Both the position numbers and the translations under genes were made by a program. Positions 7,720-16,134 of a DNA stretch of 64,000 bases are shown piece after piece. Under the pieces are notes generated by a model. That model saw nothing but the letters and a program-made list of their open reading frames with translations, searched no databases and was not told the origin of the DNA. The DNA comes from Magnetofaba australis IT-1 (lineage in GTDB: Bacteria; Pseudomonadota; Magnetococcia; Magnetococcales; Magnetococcaceae), in NCBI RefSeq assembly GCF_002109495.1, contig NZ_LVJN01000020.1, forward strand, positions 852,300-916,299. Reading direction: 5' to 3'. Position 1 is the stretch's first letter, and each line of letters begins with the position of its first letter.

Positions 7720-9288
7720 ATGCGTCAGTTGCCCATCTGGAAACCCATATTGGTGATCGCGGTTTCCCTGCTCGCCCTCTATTTCGCTCTGCCCACCCTG
7801 TATGAGGATACGCCGCCCGCTTGGCTCAAAGGCGATAAGATCCATCAGGGGCTGGACCTGCAAGGCGGTCTCTATCTGCTGTATGAAGTGGAGGTGGAGA
7901 AGGCCGTCGAACAGGACGCCGAGAGCCTGGTGGATACCGTCAAGTCGGTGATGCGCGATGCGCGCTTCCGCTATCGCAGCGTGGCCCGCAGCGGCGTCGA
8001 TCGCGTCACGCTGCGTCTGTCGCCGGAGAGTGAGGCGGCCAAGATCGAGGCGGCGCTGAAAAAAGAGGTGGCTGACGTCGTGATTACGCCCAAGGGCGCC
8101 GACGGTTTCGAACTGGTGTTCACGCCGGAGAAGATCAAGAGCACCGAAGAGTTCGCCGTGCAGCAGGCGATTCAGATCATGCGCGCCCGCATTGACGAAT
8201 TCGGCGTGGCGGAACCCAGCATCCAGAAGCAGGGCAAGGATCGCATCATCATCCAGCTGCCCGGCGTCAAGGAGCCCGAACGCGCCAAGAATCTGATTGG
8301 CCGCACCGCGCGCCTGGAGTTCAAGATCGTTGACGACAAGAACAACGAGCAGGCGCTGGCCACTGGTCGCGCGCCGCCGGGCACAGCGCTCTACAGCTTT
8401 CAGGACAAAGGCGACGGCATCGCCCCGGGCAAAATTCTGCTGAAGAAGCGCACCGTGCTGTCGGGTAAGCATCTGGATGACGCCCGCCCCAGTTACGACC
8501 AGTACAACATGCCCTACGTGTCGGTGAAGTTCGACCGTCTGGGCGGACGCATCTTCGCCCGCCTGACCGGCGAGCATGTCAATGATCGCATGGCCATCGT
8601 GTTGGACGGCGTGGTCTTCTCGGCGCCGGTGATCCGCGAGAAGATCGTCGGCGGTCAAGCCTCCATCAGCGGCTCGTTCTCGCCGCAAGACGCCCATGAT
8701 CTGGCCATCGTGCTGCGCGCCGGCGCGCTGCCGGCGCCGCTGAAGATCCTTGAAGAGCGCACCGTTGGCCCTACCCTGGGCCGCGATTCGGTCAACCAGG
8801 GGATCAACTCCATCGTCATCGGCGGCATTCTGGTGGTGATCTTCATGGCCCTCTACTACAAGGGCTTCGGCATGCTGGCCAATGTGGCGGTGGTGTTGAA
8901 TATCATCATCCTCATCGCGGTGCTGGCGGGGATGCAGGCCACCCTGACCCTGCCGGGTCTGGCCGGGACAGTGCTGCTGCTGGGGATGGCGGTGGACGCC
9001 AACGTGCTGATCTTCGAGCGCATCCGCGAGGAGCTGCGCAGCGGCAAAACGCCCTTGGCGGCCATTGATCACGGCTACGGCAAGGCGTTCTCCACCATTC
9101 TGGACGCCAACATCACCACCCTGATCACCGCCATCGTGCTGTTCCAGTTCGGCACCGGCCCGGTGCGGGGCTTTGCGGTGACCTTGAGCATCGGTCTGGT
9201 GGCCTCCATGTTCACCGCCATCTTTGTCACCCGTGTGTTGCTGGCGATGATTGTGCGCAATCGTCGTCTCAACAAACTGTCGATCTGA
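7720..9288 (+). CDS. secD: Protein translocase subunit SecD
   Basis: A 522-aa polytopic inner-membrane protein that uses the proton or sodium gradient to help release exported proteins. It starts MRQLPIWKPILV with the first helix, followed by GLDLQGGLYLLYEVEV (the conserved P1 start), a large periplasmic region, and the C-terminal MMPL-type helices with GMAVDANVLIFERIREE. The frame extends to TTG 7693, but ATG 7720 has AAGGA 7 bases upstream. secF follows after 16 bp. Confidence 0.95.
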   Translation: MRQLPIWKPILVIAVSLLALYFALPTLYEDTPPAWLKGDKIHQGLDLQGGLYLLYEVEVEKAVEQDAESLVDTVKSVMRDARFRYRSVARSGVDRVTLRLSPESEAAKIEAALKKEVADVVITPKGADGFELVFTPEKIKSTEEFAVQQAIQIMRARIDEFGVAEPSIQKQGKDRIIIQLPGVKEPERAKNLIGRTARLEFKIVDDKNNEQALATGRAPPGTALYSFQDKGDGIAPGKILLKKRTVLSGKHLDDARPSYDQYNMPYVSVKFDRLGGRIFARLTGEHVNDRMAIVLDGVVFSAPVIREKIVGGQASISGSFSPQDAHDLAIVLRAGALPAPLKILEERTVGPTLGRDSVNQGINSIVIGGILVVIFMALYYKGFGMLANVAVVLNIIILIAVLAGMQATLTLPGLAGTVLLLGMAVDANVLIFERIREELRSGKTPLAAIDHGYGKAFSTILDANITTLITAIVLFQFGTGPVRGFAVTLSIGLVASMFTAIFVTRVLLAMIVRNRRLNKLSI

Positions 9289-9304
9289 TCCGGGGGAGCG
9301 CAGC

Positions 9305-10243
9305 ATGCGTTTTTTTAACAAACTGACCGATTTCGACTTCACCGGTCGTCGCCAACTGGCGTTCATGTTGTCGGGCGCTCTGATCGTGGTGAGTCTTCTC
9401 TCTCTGGTCACTCAGGGGCTCAACTTCGGCATCGACTTCACCGGCGGCACGCTGGTGCAGGTGCGCTTTGAGCAGAACGCGCCCATCGTGCAGATGCGCC
9501 AAGAGCTGGATAAGCTGGATCTGGGCGACATGGCGATCCAGGAGTTTGGCGACCCCCGCGAGGCGCTGATCCGCTTTGAGAAGCAGGGCAAGGACAACAA
9601 AGAGCAGCAAGAACTCCTCGGCGGCGTCATGGGCGCGCTGGAGGGGATCGTCGGCAAGGGCAAGGTGGAGCAGCGCCGGGTGGAGTTCGTCGGCCCGCAG
9701 GTGGGAGATGAGCTGGCCGAACAGGGCCTGCTGGCGATGCTGCTGTCGCTGGGGGCGATCCTGATCTATGTGGCGTTCCGCTTTGAGGCGCGTTTTGCTG
9801 TGGGCGCGGTGGCGGCGTTGATCCACGACGTGTTCCTCACCATGGGCTTCTTCTCGCTGATTCACCACGAGTTCACTCTGGTGGTGGTGGCGGCGCTGCT
9901 GACTGTGGTGGGCTACTCCCTCAACGACACCATCGTGGTCTACGACCGCATCCGCGAAGAGATGAAGCGGCTCAAGAAGCAGCCGTTGGGCACGGTCATC
10001 AACGAAGCGGTCAACCGCACCCTGTCGCGCACCCTGGTCACCTCGCTGACCACCATTCTGGTGCTGTTGGCGTTACTGGTGTTGGGCGGCGCGGTGATTC
10101 ACGACTTCGCCTTGACGCTGTTCTTCGGCGTGGTGGTGGGCACCTACTCCTCCATCTTTGTGGCCAGCCCGGTGATCATGTTTATGGACAAGGGCAAACC
10201 CTCGCCGCTGCAAGGGGGTAAGCCGACGGTGGAGAGCGCCTGA
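9305..10243 (+). CDS. secF: Protein translocase subunit SecF
   Basis: A 312-aa inner-membrane partner of SecD. Recognisable blocks are FDFTGRRQLAF, LNFGIDFTGGTLVQV, and the family signature GYSLNDTIVVYDRIRE, with helices to the C-terminus. The open frame begins upstream at 9251 inside secD, but ATG 9305 has a GGGGGAG Shine-Dalgarno and matches SecF length. Separate SecD and SecF genes here contrast with the fused form in many Gram-positives. Confidence 0.95.
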   Translation: MRFFNKLTDFDFTGRRQLAFMLSGALIVVSLLSLVTQGLNFGIDFTGGTLVQVRFEQNAPIVQMRQELDKLDLGDMAIQEFGDPREALIRFEKQGKDNKEQQELLGGVMGALEGIVGKGKVEQRRVEFVGPQVGDELAEQGLLAMLLSLGAILIYVAFRFEARFAVGAVAALIHDVFLTMGFFSLIHHEFTLVVVAALLTVVGYSLNDTIVVYDRIREEMKRLKKQPLGTVINEAVNRTLSRTLVTSLTTILVLLALLVLGGAVIHDFALTLFFGVVVGTYSSIFVASPVIMFMDKGKPSPLQGGKPTVESA

Positions 10244-10270
10244 TAGAGAACGTTGCGACTTGCGCTAGAA

Positions 10271-10510
10271 TCAGTCGAATTCAAAATTGGACATTGGCGA
10301 TTTTGGCGATGGAGGATATCGAGGGCTTTGCCCTCGAGCTCCCAAGGTCAAAATCCAAACCGTGGGCGCTGCCCACACCCGCTTAAGGGTCACAGACCCT
10401 TAAGAATCCCGACAAATTTCCGTTGGAAATTTGTCCCCTAGTCAGTGCAAGCTGAACCAACGTCACGCAAACATTGAGCGCTTAGGATTTGTGTCACTCT
10501 GCATTCAAGC
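10271..10510 (-). repeat. Modular hairpin repeat, short class, copy A1
   Basis: On the minus strand the element reads GCTTGAAT...CAATGTTTGCGTGAC (left edge), stem CAAATTTCCAACGGAAATTTG, stem AAGGGTCTGTGACCCTT, stem GTGGGCAGCGCCCAC, stem CTCGAGGGC-AAA-GCCCTCGA, GATATC and a right edge ending in TTTTGAATTC. It fills most of the 347-bp gap between secF and the response-regulator gene. Confidence 0.85.
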
Positions 10511-10590
10511 GACTAGTGTGGGCGTCAGGTGTCTGTGTGTCGCGCTGGCAACAGACGGCGCGAAACCCAACGAAATCTCAAGGAGGCGTT

Positions 10591-10965
10591 ATGGCTTCTG
10601 TGATGATTGTGGATGATGATGCGGCGGTGCGCGCGCTGTTGCGCCAGATCCTGGAGGACGAAGGCCACCGGGTGAGCGAGGCGGGCAATGGGCGCGAAGG
10701 GGTGGATCGCTTCAGCCACGAGCCCCATGACATCATCATCACCGATATGCTGATGCCGGAGAAGGATGGCGTGGAGGTGATCATGGAGCTGCGCGAGAAG
10801 TTCTCCGGGGTCAAAATTATCGCCATCTCCGGCGGCGGACGCGGCTTGGACGCGGCTTTCAACCTGAAGGTGGCCAAGGATTTTGGCGCCTTCGCCACCC
10901 TGGCCAAACCGTTCTCGCGCCAAGAGGTGCTGGATGCGGTGGGCCAGTTGCTGGCCGACGGCTGA
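10591..10965 (+). CDS. Single-domain CheY-like response regulator
   Basis: A 124-aa receiver domain with no output domain. The acidic pocket is VDDD near the N-terminus, the phospho-acceptor Asp lies in IIITDMLMPEKDG, the switch Ser/Thr in IIAISGG, and the conserved Lys in ATLAKPFSRQE. A strong AAGGAGG precedes ATG 10591. It probably relays a phosphoryl group from a histidine kinase encoded elsewhere. It is preceded by repeat A1, so it is likely transcribed on its own. Confidence 0.9.
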   Translation: MASVMIVDDDAAVRALLRQILEDEGHRVSEAGNGREGVDRFSHEPHDIIITDMLMPEKDGVEVIMELREKFSGVKIIAISGGGRGLDAAFNLKVAKDFGAFATLAKPFSRQEVLDAVGQLLADG

Positions 10966-10982
10966 TTCGCCTGCGGCGCTCG

Positions 10983-11783
10983 TTAACCGTTGAGCCCTGT
11001 CAGCCAACTCAAGTAAGGGGCCTCCGGCGCTGCGCTGGGGGCCCACTTTTCGATCTGCATCAAGAATACCTGCCCATTGTGGTCGCTTTCGCGCACCCGG
11101 CCCTGAATTGTCAGCCACTGCCCCTCCGTTACGGATTCCAACTGCGTCAGCGTCTGTTCATCCCCTTGCAGAATCACCCCCACTGGGGTGGCGTCCGCCG
11201 CGCAGCAGGAGATGGCGTGGCGATAGAGCATCAGCATCTCGCCCTGGAAGCCGGGCATATGTCGTTGCGCCGCCTCTTGCGGGATGCGGTGCAGGCGTCC
11301 AAGGGTTTCCACGGGGACCTGTTCGTTGATGGTCTGCTGGGTGTAGAGATCCACCAGGGTGACCGGGAAGTAGCCGCTTTCAGGCGGAAATTCGAAATTC
11401 ATCTCTTCGAACGGGCGCGCCGTGGGCGTCTGCACCCGCACATTGAGGGAGCCGTAATTGTCCTCGGTGAGATTGAGCGTGGTGGTTCCGACGATGGCGA
11501 ACAGCAGGATCGGCGCAAAGTAGCCCAGTGTGGCCAGCAGATCGCGCCAGGGGGCGGTGGAGGGCTCCGGGGCGCTCTTCTCCCGCGCCAGCAGACCCGC
11601 CAGCCACGCCAGGGTGAGGGTGATGCAGCCCGCCCACAGAATCTGGCTCTGCAGCTTGGCCAGATAGAGCCCGTCGTAGCCCTTGGCCAGCATCCACCAG
11701 AAGAACAGTAGCCAGCCGCCCAGTTGCAACTCGGCGCGCCACGCCATGATGCGTCCCATCACAGTGCGCAGGCTCATGCTCAC
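10983..11783 (-). CDS. TIGR03943/DUF1980 membrane protein, partner of the YraQ-type permease
   Basis: A 266-aa protein with N-terminal hydrophobic helices (GGWLLFFWWMLAKGY, ILWAGCITLTLAWLAGLL, a third near ILLFAIVGTT) and a C-terminal extracytoplasmic domain ending in a small OB-like region (TEGQWLTIQGRVRE). A CC pair (HAISCCAADATPVGV) is a candidate metal site. This family is almost always encoded next to a DUF318 (YraQ/YcgR) permease, as here, where its ATG overlaps the permease stop. The pair is thought to move a metal or metal complex; the substrate is unproven. Confidence 0.8.
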   Translation of the reverse strand: MSMSLRTVMGRIMAWRAELQLGGWLLFFWWMLAKGYDGLYLAKLQSQILWAGCITLTLAWLAGLLAREKSAPEPSTAPWRDLLATLGYFAPILLFAIVGTTTLNLTEDNYGSLNVRVQTPTARPFEEMNFEFPPESGYFPVTLVDLYTQQTINEQVPVETLGRLHRIPQEAAQRHMPGFQGEMLMLYRHAISCCAADATPVGVILQGDEQTLTQLESVTEGQWLTIQGRVRESDHNGQVFLMQIEKWAPSAAPEAPYLSWLTGLNG

Positions 11784-12916
11784 ATCTCCAGCCCAAACAG
11801 GGTGTCCAGCCAGTTCCAGGCCACCAGATTCACAAACACAACGTAGAGGCTGACCATGGCGATGATGGTCAGGGAGAGCTGCACGATAAAGCGCGTATGG
11901 AACACCGTGCGATACATCGCCAGCAGCTTGATGTCCAGCATGGGGCCCAGCACCAGGAAGGCCATGTGTGCGCCCACGTCGAACTCCACAAAGCTGGCGG
12001 AGACGAAGGCGTCGGCCTCGGAGCAGAGCGACATGATAAACGCCGCCGCCATCATCACCGCCGGACCCATGATGGGGCCTTCGCCCAGCTCAAACAGCGT
12101 GGTCTGACCGATGAAGGTCTTCATGCAGGCGGCCAGAAACACCCCGAACAGGAAGTAGGGGGTCATCTCCAGGAAGTCTTCGCGCACATGGATCATCAAC
12201 GCGCTCAGGCGGCCGGTTTTGGGGCCGTGATCGTGGCCGCAGCCGCAGTTGGCGTCATGGGAGTGGTCATGGGGAGCGGTATGAATCGGAATGTGTGGGT
12301 GATCGTGACCGCTGAGGAACCGCGCCTTCACCGCGCGGCTCTTGGCCATGCGTAGAAACAGAAACGCCACCGCCAGCGCCACCATCACCCCGCCCAGGCC
12401 GCGCAGGAACGGGTAGATGGGGTCGCGGAAGTAGGCGATCCACACCCCGGTCAGCACCACCGGGTTGAAGATGGGCGCGGCCAGCAGATAGGCGATGGCG
12501 TGGGGCAGGGGCAGACCCTTGCCCAGCAACCGCCGCACCACCGGCACGACGCCGCATTCGCACACCGGGAACAGCGGCGCGGCCAGAACCACGGCGGGGA
12601 TGCCCCACACGCCCAAGCGATTGGCCAGGCGCGGCAGCAGTCCGGCGGGCACAAAGGTTTCAATCAATGCCGCCGCCAATGCGCCCAGGGCCATGAACGG
12701 TCCGGCTTCCAGACAGATGCTGATGAAGTAGGTGGAGAAGTTCTCTCGCCAGCGGCTGGACTGATTGGCTTCTGGACTGAGCAGCCGATCGTTGAGGTCC
12801 GGCGTGAACAGCGACGCGATCTGTGGGGTGAAGAACAGGGTGATAAAGCCGATCAGCAGCAGGGCGATGACCGCCTTGTCGCGTTGGCCGGGCTGGACGT
12901 GTTGGCTTGTGTGCAT
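11780..12916 (-). CDS. YraQ/DUF318-family permease with histidine-rich cytoplasmic loop
   Basis: A 378-aa polytopic membrane protein. It carries the family signature FPVCECGVVPVVRRLLGKG...APIFNPVVL (Cys at about residues 118 and 120). Between the two membrane halves is a His-rich loop (about residues 202-236, GHDHPHIPIH...HDHSHDANCGCGHDHG), a pattern of zinc, nickel or cobalt handling. ATG 12916 has a GCGAGGG Shine-Dalgarno; the longer frame to 12997 would run through the promoter. It is the first gene of a two-gene operon with the TIGR03943 partner. A Zur-like palindrome overlaps its -10 box, suggesting zinc-responsive repression. Confidence 0.82.
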   Translation of the reverse strand: MHTSQHVQPGQRDKAVIALLLIGFITLFFTPQIASLFTPDLNDRLLSPEANQSSRWRENFSTYFISICLEAGPFMALGALAAALIETFVPAGLLPRLANRLGVWGIPAVVLAAPLFPVCECGVVPVVRRLLGKGLPLPHAIAYLLAAPIFNPVVLTGVWIAYFRDPIYPFLRGLGGVMVALAVAFLFLRMAKSRAVKARFLSGHDHPHIPIHTAPHDHSHDANCGCGHDHGPKTGRLSALMIHVREDFLEMTPYFLFGVFLAACMKTFIGQTTLFELGEGPIMGPAVMMAAAFIMSLCSEADAFVSASFVEFDVGAHMAFLVLGPMLDIKLLAMYRTVFHTRFIVQLSLTIIAMVSLYVVFVNLVAWNWLDTLFGLEM

Positions 12917-12936
12917 ACGACCCTCGCTCGGTGAGA

Positions 12937-12953
12937 GTGTTACAGTATAACAC
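12937..12953 (-). promoter_or_regulatory. Zur-like operator overlapping the -10 of the YraQ-type permease gene
   Basis: The 17-mer GTGTTATACTGTAACAC (minus strand) matches the Fur-family 7-1-7 palindrome TGTTATANTATAACA, which is the core I recall for E. coli-type Zur boxes, at 14 of 15 positions. It covers an extended -10 (TGTTATACT, -10 at 12944-12949) and lies about 20 bp before the start codon, the place where a repressor would block transcription. Zur rather than another Fur-family protein is inferred from the His-rich permease downstream. Confidence 0.6.
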
Positions 12954-13006
12954 TGCGAATCGTCGCACAAGCCCCGCTGCACAGCCATTTTTAGCAATGG
13001 TTCGCA

Positions 13007-13035
13007 TTGTAACTAATGGCAGCATCTGCTATAGT
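13007..13035 (+). promoter_or_regulatory. Sigma-70-type promoter of the KamA-family gene
   Basis: TTGTAA (13007-13012), a 17-base spacer, then TATAGT (13030-13035), giving transcription from about 13042 and a leader of about 135 bases. It diverges from the Zur-like promoter of the permease operon, about 60 bp away. No terminator-like hairpin was found in the leader. Confidence 0.6.
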
Positions 13036-13177
13036 AAAAAGGTTCGAAAACAAACCATCTGTTGCTTCCCCTTCGCTTCAGGGTGACCCTGGCGGCTCAC
13101 CTGCGGCGCTCTGCGCTTGCGTAACGATGTCTTGTCGTCGCGCAATTCAGGAAGTCCAAATTTTACAGGAGTTGTCT

Positions 13178-14353
13178 ATGTTGGCCCAGCCGGAAGCCCT
13201 TCCGCCGCTGAGTGATTGGCAGGCGTTTGACTGGAAAACCGAACTGCGCAACAACGTGCGCACAGTGGCGGATCTGGAGCAGGTACTGCCGCTGCAGGGG
13301 GAGGAGAAAGCGGCGCTGGAGAGGGTCGTCGATCTGCACCCGATGAACATTCCCCGGTACTATCTGAATCTGATCGACTCGAACGATCCCCACGATCCCA
13401 TTCGCAAACTGGCGGTGCCGCAAACCGAAGAGTTGGTGGTGGCGGGCGCCATGGGCGACACCACCACCGACCCTTACGGCGACGATAAACATAGCAAGGG
13501 CAACGGCATTCTGCACAAATACAGCTACACCGCGCTGGTGGTGAGCACCGAGGCGTGCACCATGTACTGCCGCCACTGCTTCCGCAAAGTGTTCGTGGGG
13601 CTTCCCAACGATAAGACGGTGGAAAATTTCGAGCAGGCGGCCAAGTACATCGCCGAACATGATGAGATCACCAACGTGGTGATCTCCGGCGGCGACCCCA
13701 TGATGCTGCCCACCGAGAATCTGCGCCGCATGCTGGATGCGCTCAAGGATATCCCGCATCTGAACTACGTGCGCATCGGCACCCGCACGCCGGTGGTGTT
13801 CCCCATGCGCTTCTTCGAGGATGAGGTGATTGAACTGTTCCGTGAGTTCAACGAGGCCAAGACCCTCTACATGCCCACCCACTTCAACCACCCGGCGGAG
13901 ATCACCCCCGAGTCCACCGAGGCGGTGAAGCGCATCCGTAGCGCCGGGGTGACCATGAATAATCAGGCGGTGCTGCTCAAGGGGATCAACGATGACGCCG
14001 ACACCCTGGCCGAGCTGATGAACGGTCTGACGCGCATCGGCGTGAACCCGTATTATCTGTATCAATGCATGCCAGTGGCGCGGGTGCGACACCACTTCCA
14101 GACCCCGCTCAAGGCCGGGGTGGATATGGTGGATGCGGCGCGTCAGCGCATGGATGGCTACGCCAAGCGCTTCAAATTCATCATCGCCCACGACATGGGC
14201 AAGATCGAGATTTGCGGGCGGGTGGGGGACAAGTTGATTCTCAAGCAGATTCACGCGCGCCAGGAGAGCCCGGAGGAGGCATCGCGCATGTTGGTGTATC
14301 AACTCACCGAAGAGGGCGGCGAGCTGGAGGATCTGCAACCGGTGGCGATTTAA
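13178..14353 (+). CDS. KamA-family radical SAM protein (lysine 2,3-aminomutase-like)
   Basis: A 391-aa cytoplasmic enzyme. The [4Fe-4S]/SAM motif is CTMYCRHC (C127, C131, C134), followed by the family blocks ISGGDPMML and RIGTRTPVV. These place it with lysine 2,3-aminomutases and EF-P beta-lysylation enzymes (EpmB). The canonical PLP-lysine motif PGGGGK is replaced by AHDMGK, keeping the Lys (about residue 342) but not the glycines, so substrate and PLP use are uncertain. No ablB, epmA or efp gene adjoins it. ATG 13178 is chosen because ACAGGAG precedes it; the frame is open further upstream but would cross the promoter. Confidence 0.78.
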   Translation: MLAQPEALPPLSDWQAFDWKTELRNNVRTVADLEQVLPLQGEEKAALERVVDLHPMNIPRYYLNLIDSNDPHDPIRKLAVPQTEELVVAGAMGDTTTDPYGDDKHSKGNGILHKYSYTALVVSTEACTMYCRHCFRKVFVGLPNDKTVENFEQAAKYIAEHDEITNVVISGGDPMMLPTENLRRMLDALKDIPHLNYVRIGTRTPVVFPMRFFEDEVIELFREFNEAKTLYMPTHFNHPAEITPESTEAVKRIRSAGVTMNNQAVLLKGINDDADTLAELMNGLTRIGVNPYYLYQCMPVARVRHHFQTPLKAGVDMVDAARQRMDGYAKRFKFIIAHDMGKIEICGRVGDKLILKQIHARQESPEEASRMLVYQLTEEGGELEDLQPVAI

Positions 14354-14377
14354 GGGCGCAATAGTCGAGTATAACCG

Positions 14378-14605
14378 CTTGAATCCAGAATGACACAAAT
14401 CCAAAGCGCTCAATGTTTGCGTGACACTGGTTGGTCTTGCGCTGACTATGGGACAAATTTCCAACGGAAATTTGGCGGGATTCTTAAGGGTCTGTGACCC
14501 TTAAGCGGGTGTGGGCAGCGCCCACGGTTTGGATTTTGATCTTGGGAGCTCGAGGGCGCAGCCCTCGATATCTTTCAGCGCCCAGATGTTCAGTTTTGAA
14601 TGCTA
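14378..14605 (+). repeat. Modular hairpin repeat, short class, copy A2
   Basis: Left edge GCTTGAATCCAGAATGAC...CAATGTTTGCGTGAC, then stems CAAATTTCCAACGGAAATTTG, AAGGGTCTGTGACCCTT, GTGGGCAGCGCCCAC and CTCGAGGGC-GCA-GCCCTCGA, then GATATC and CAGTTTTGAATGC. It lies between convergent genes. Its right edge overlaps the last codons and the stop of the acyltransferase gene on the other strand. It is nearly identical to A1 through the core. Confidence 0.88.
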
Positions 14606-15285
14606 GCGACAATTTCTAGGGGAAGCGGACTCAGAAAAAAATCCAGGCTCTTGTACTTATTGGGCTTGATTACCAGATTGGGCGAGCTGCCGAATACAAT
14701 CGAGTTGTCAGGAATGTCGGTGTCCTTGATGTAGGTGTTGGCTGCAAGGATGACGTTGTTGCCGATATGGCAGTTGCCCAGCACCTTGGAGTCCGACATC
14801 ATCTTGATGTTTTCGCCAAAAACCGGGAACACGCCCTTGTTATTGCCTACGGTGCAGCCTTGGGAAAAGGCGAAGCGCTCGCCATAGGTCGCGCGCCCCA
14901 GCACGCTGCCGGCCGGATGGTCCAGGAAGAAGACCTTCGGCATCTCGATTTCATAAAACAGATCCACCGAGTTCAGGCACTTGTTGAGGTAGTAGATCCG
15001 GTCCGGCAGGGTGCTGCGCGGCGTTTCGTCAAGGAATGCCTGGCGGCACAGATAGTAGAGAAAAATCGCATACTGGCCAGCGTGGAAGGGGTTGAAATAG
15101 GCCTCCCCATCCCGGCTGTAGTACTTGTTGGCGATCTGGCTGAAACAGTGTTCGGTCTTCTCAAGGGTGGGGCCCATGACGGCGTTGAGCACAGCCTCTT
15201 CACGACTCTCATCAAAGATGAACAGAGAGGTGAGCTGTCGCTTTACCAGCTGAACCAATTCCGGTTGTGGGAGTTCCAATCGCAT
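14590..15285 (-). CDS. Serine O-acetyltransferase-like hexapeptide acyltransferase
   Basis: A 231-aa protein with an alpha-helical N-terminal half and a C-terminal left-handed beta-helix (FFLDHPAGSVLGRATYGERF...SKVLGNCHIGNNVILAANTYI), as in CysE-type acetyltransferases. The position of the catalytic His of CysE may be HPAG. It follows a PseF-like gene (gap about 45 bp), so it may acylate a nonulosonic-acid or surface sugar rather than serine; this is inferred. ATG 15285 with AGGGGACC is preferred over an in-frame GTG at 15345 that would overlap pseF. The last codons and stop are supplied by repeat A2. Confidence 0.7.
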   Translation of the reverse strand: MRLELPQPELVQLVKRQLTSLFIFDESREEAVLNAVMGPTLEKTEHCFSQIANKYYSRDGEAYFNPFHAGQYAIFLYYLCRQAFLDETPRSTLPDRIYYLNKCLNSVDLFYEIEMPKVFFLDHPAGSVLGRATYGERFAFSQGCTVGNNKGVFPVFGENIKMMSDSKVLGNCHIGNNVILAANTYIKDTDIPDNSIVFGSSPNLVIKPNKYKSLDFFLSPLPLEIVASIQN

Positions 15286-15329
15286 TATGAGGTCCCCTGG
15301 ATCTGTGAATCTGAGCCCATGGCGGGCGC

Positions 15330-16061
15330 TCAGTGAAAGCGCCACTCTGCATCGTAGGCGTCCAAGCCCAGCGTTTTCATCTTGCTTTCCGCAACGTCGA
15401 AATCCTCAACGGTGTCGATATCCACCACATTTTTTCTATTGAGAATCTGCATGCCCACATTGGCGTTGGTGACGTTCATCTCCCGCCGCACCGCCTCGGC
15501 GCGGCACAGATAGAACTGCCCGGCGTCATGCAGCGCCTCGGTCAAATCCTGCGAGCGCGTCATGGCGTGTTCGGGCTGAAACATCTGCGCATAACCGTGG
15601 GAATTCTTGAATACGGCGCGTTGGATGGGAAAGGGGAAGGTGGTGGCCGCCATGATCAAGTCGCAAGAGGCGTCCTGGGTTAAGGCGGCATAGGCGGCCT
15701 GGATATCCTGAGGATTCAATAACACCGCTGTGGGATAGACAATCAACACAGAGTCGACCTTGCCGACGTTCTGCTCATGCCAGTTGAGGGCGTGGGCCGC
15801 CACCGCCATGGTGCCGGTGAAATCATCGGCCAGCGAGTCGGGGCGGGTGTAGGGGGTGGCGACCCCTTTTTCACGCACCACGGCGGCGATCTGCGCGTCA
15901 TCGGTGGAGAGCAGAATCTGCTCGGCGCGGAAGAGTTTGGACAGCGCCATCAGCGGCCAGTAGATCATCGGTTGGCCACAGATGGGTTTGATATTCTTGC
16001 GCGGCACCCGTTTGCTGCCGCCACGGGCCGGAATGATGACCAGAACATCTTTCATCCGCAT
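15330..16061 (-). CDS. pseF: PseF/NeuA-like acylneuraminate (nonulosonate) cytidylyltransferase
   Basis: A 243-aa enzyme that activates a nonulosonic acid (pseudaminic, legionaminic or sialic acid) with CTP. The CTP-binding motif IIPARGGSKRVPRKNIK is complete, followed by QPMIYWPLMAL, LLSTDD and IVYPTA. The PseF assignment rests on overall length and the typical C-terminal DIDTVEDFDVAE block; legionaminate or sialate specificity cannot be excluded. ATG 16061 follows a strong GGGGGGAG. The other pse/neu genes are not in the window. Nonulosonates commonly decorate flagellin, which fits the flagellar locus nearby. Confidence 0.78.
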   Translation of the reverse strand: MRMKDVLVIIPARGGSKRVPRKNIKPICGQPMIYWPLMALSKLFRAEQILLSTDDAQIAAVVREKGVATPYTRPDSLADDFTGTMAVAAHALNWHEQNVGKVDSVLIVYPTAVLLNPQDIQAAYAALTQDASCDLIMAATTFPFPIQRAVFKNSHGYAQMFQPEHAMTRSQDLTEALHDAGQFYLCRAEAVRREMNVTNANVGMQILNRKNVVDIDTVEDFDVAESKMKTLGLDAYDAEWRFH

Positions 16062-16085
16062 CGTCTCCCCCCTGCCAGGAGCATG

Positions 16086-16115
16086 AAAAAAGCCCTCCCA
16101 AATGGGAGGGCTTTT
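16086..16115 (-). terminator. Intrinsic terminator after hpf (upstream of pseF)
   Basis: Minus-strand stem AGCCCTCCC / GGGAGGGCT with a 4-base loop followed by TTTTTT. It ends the hpf transcript. Because the pseF start codon is only 25 bases further on, with its Shine-Dalgarno in between, pseF either depends on read-through or has a promoter inside or upstream of this hairpin. Confidence 0.85.
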
Positions 16116-16134
16116 CGTAGACACAGCGTACCGC

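Noticed and set aside
7705-9411. 568-codon minus-strand frame
   Set aside because: Antisense to secD; compositionally a shadow.
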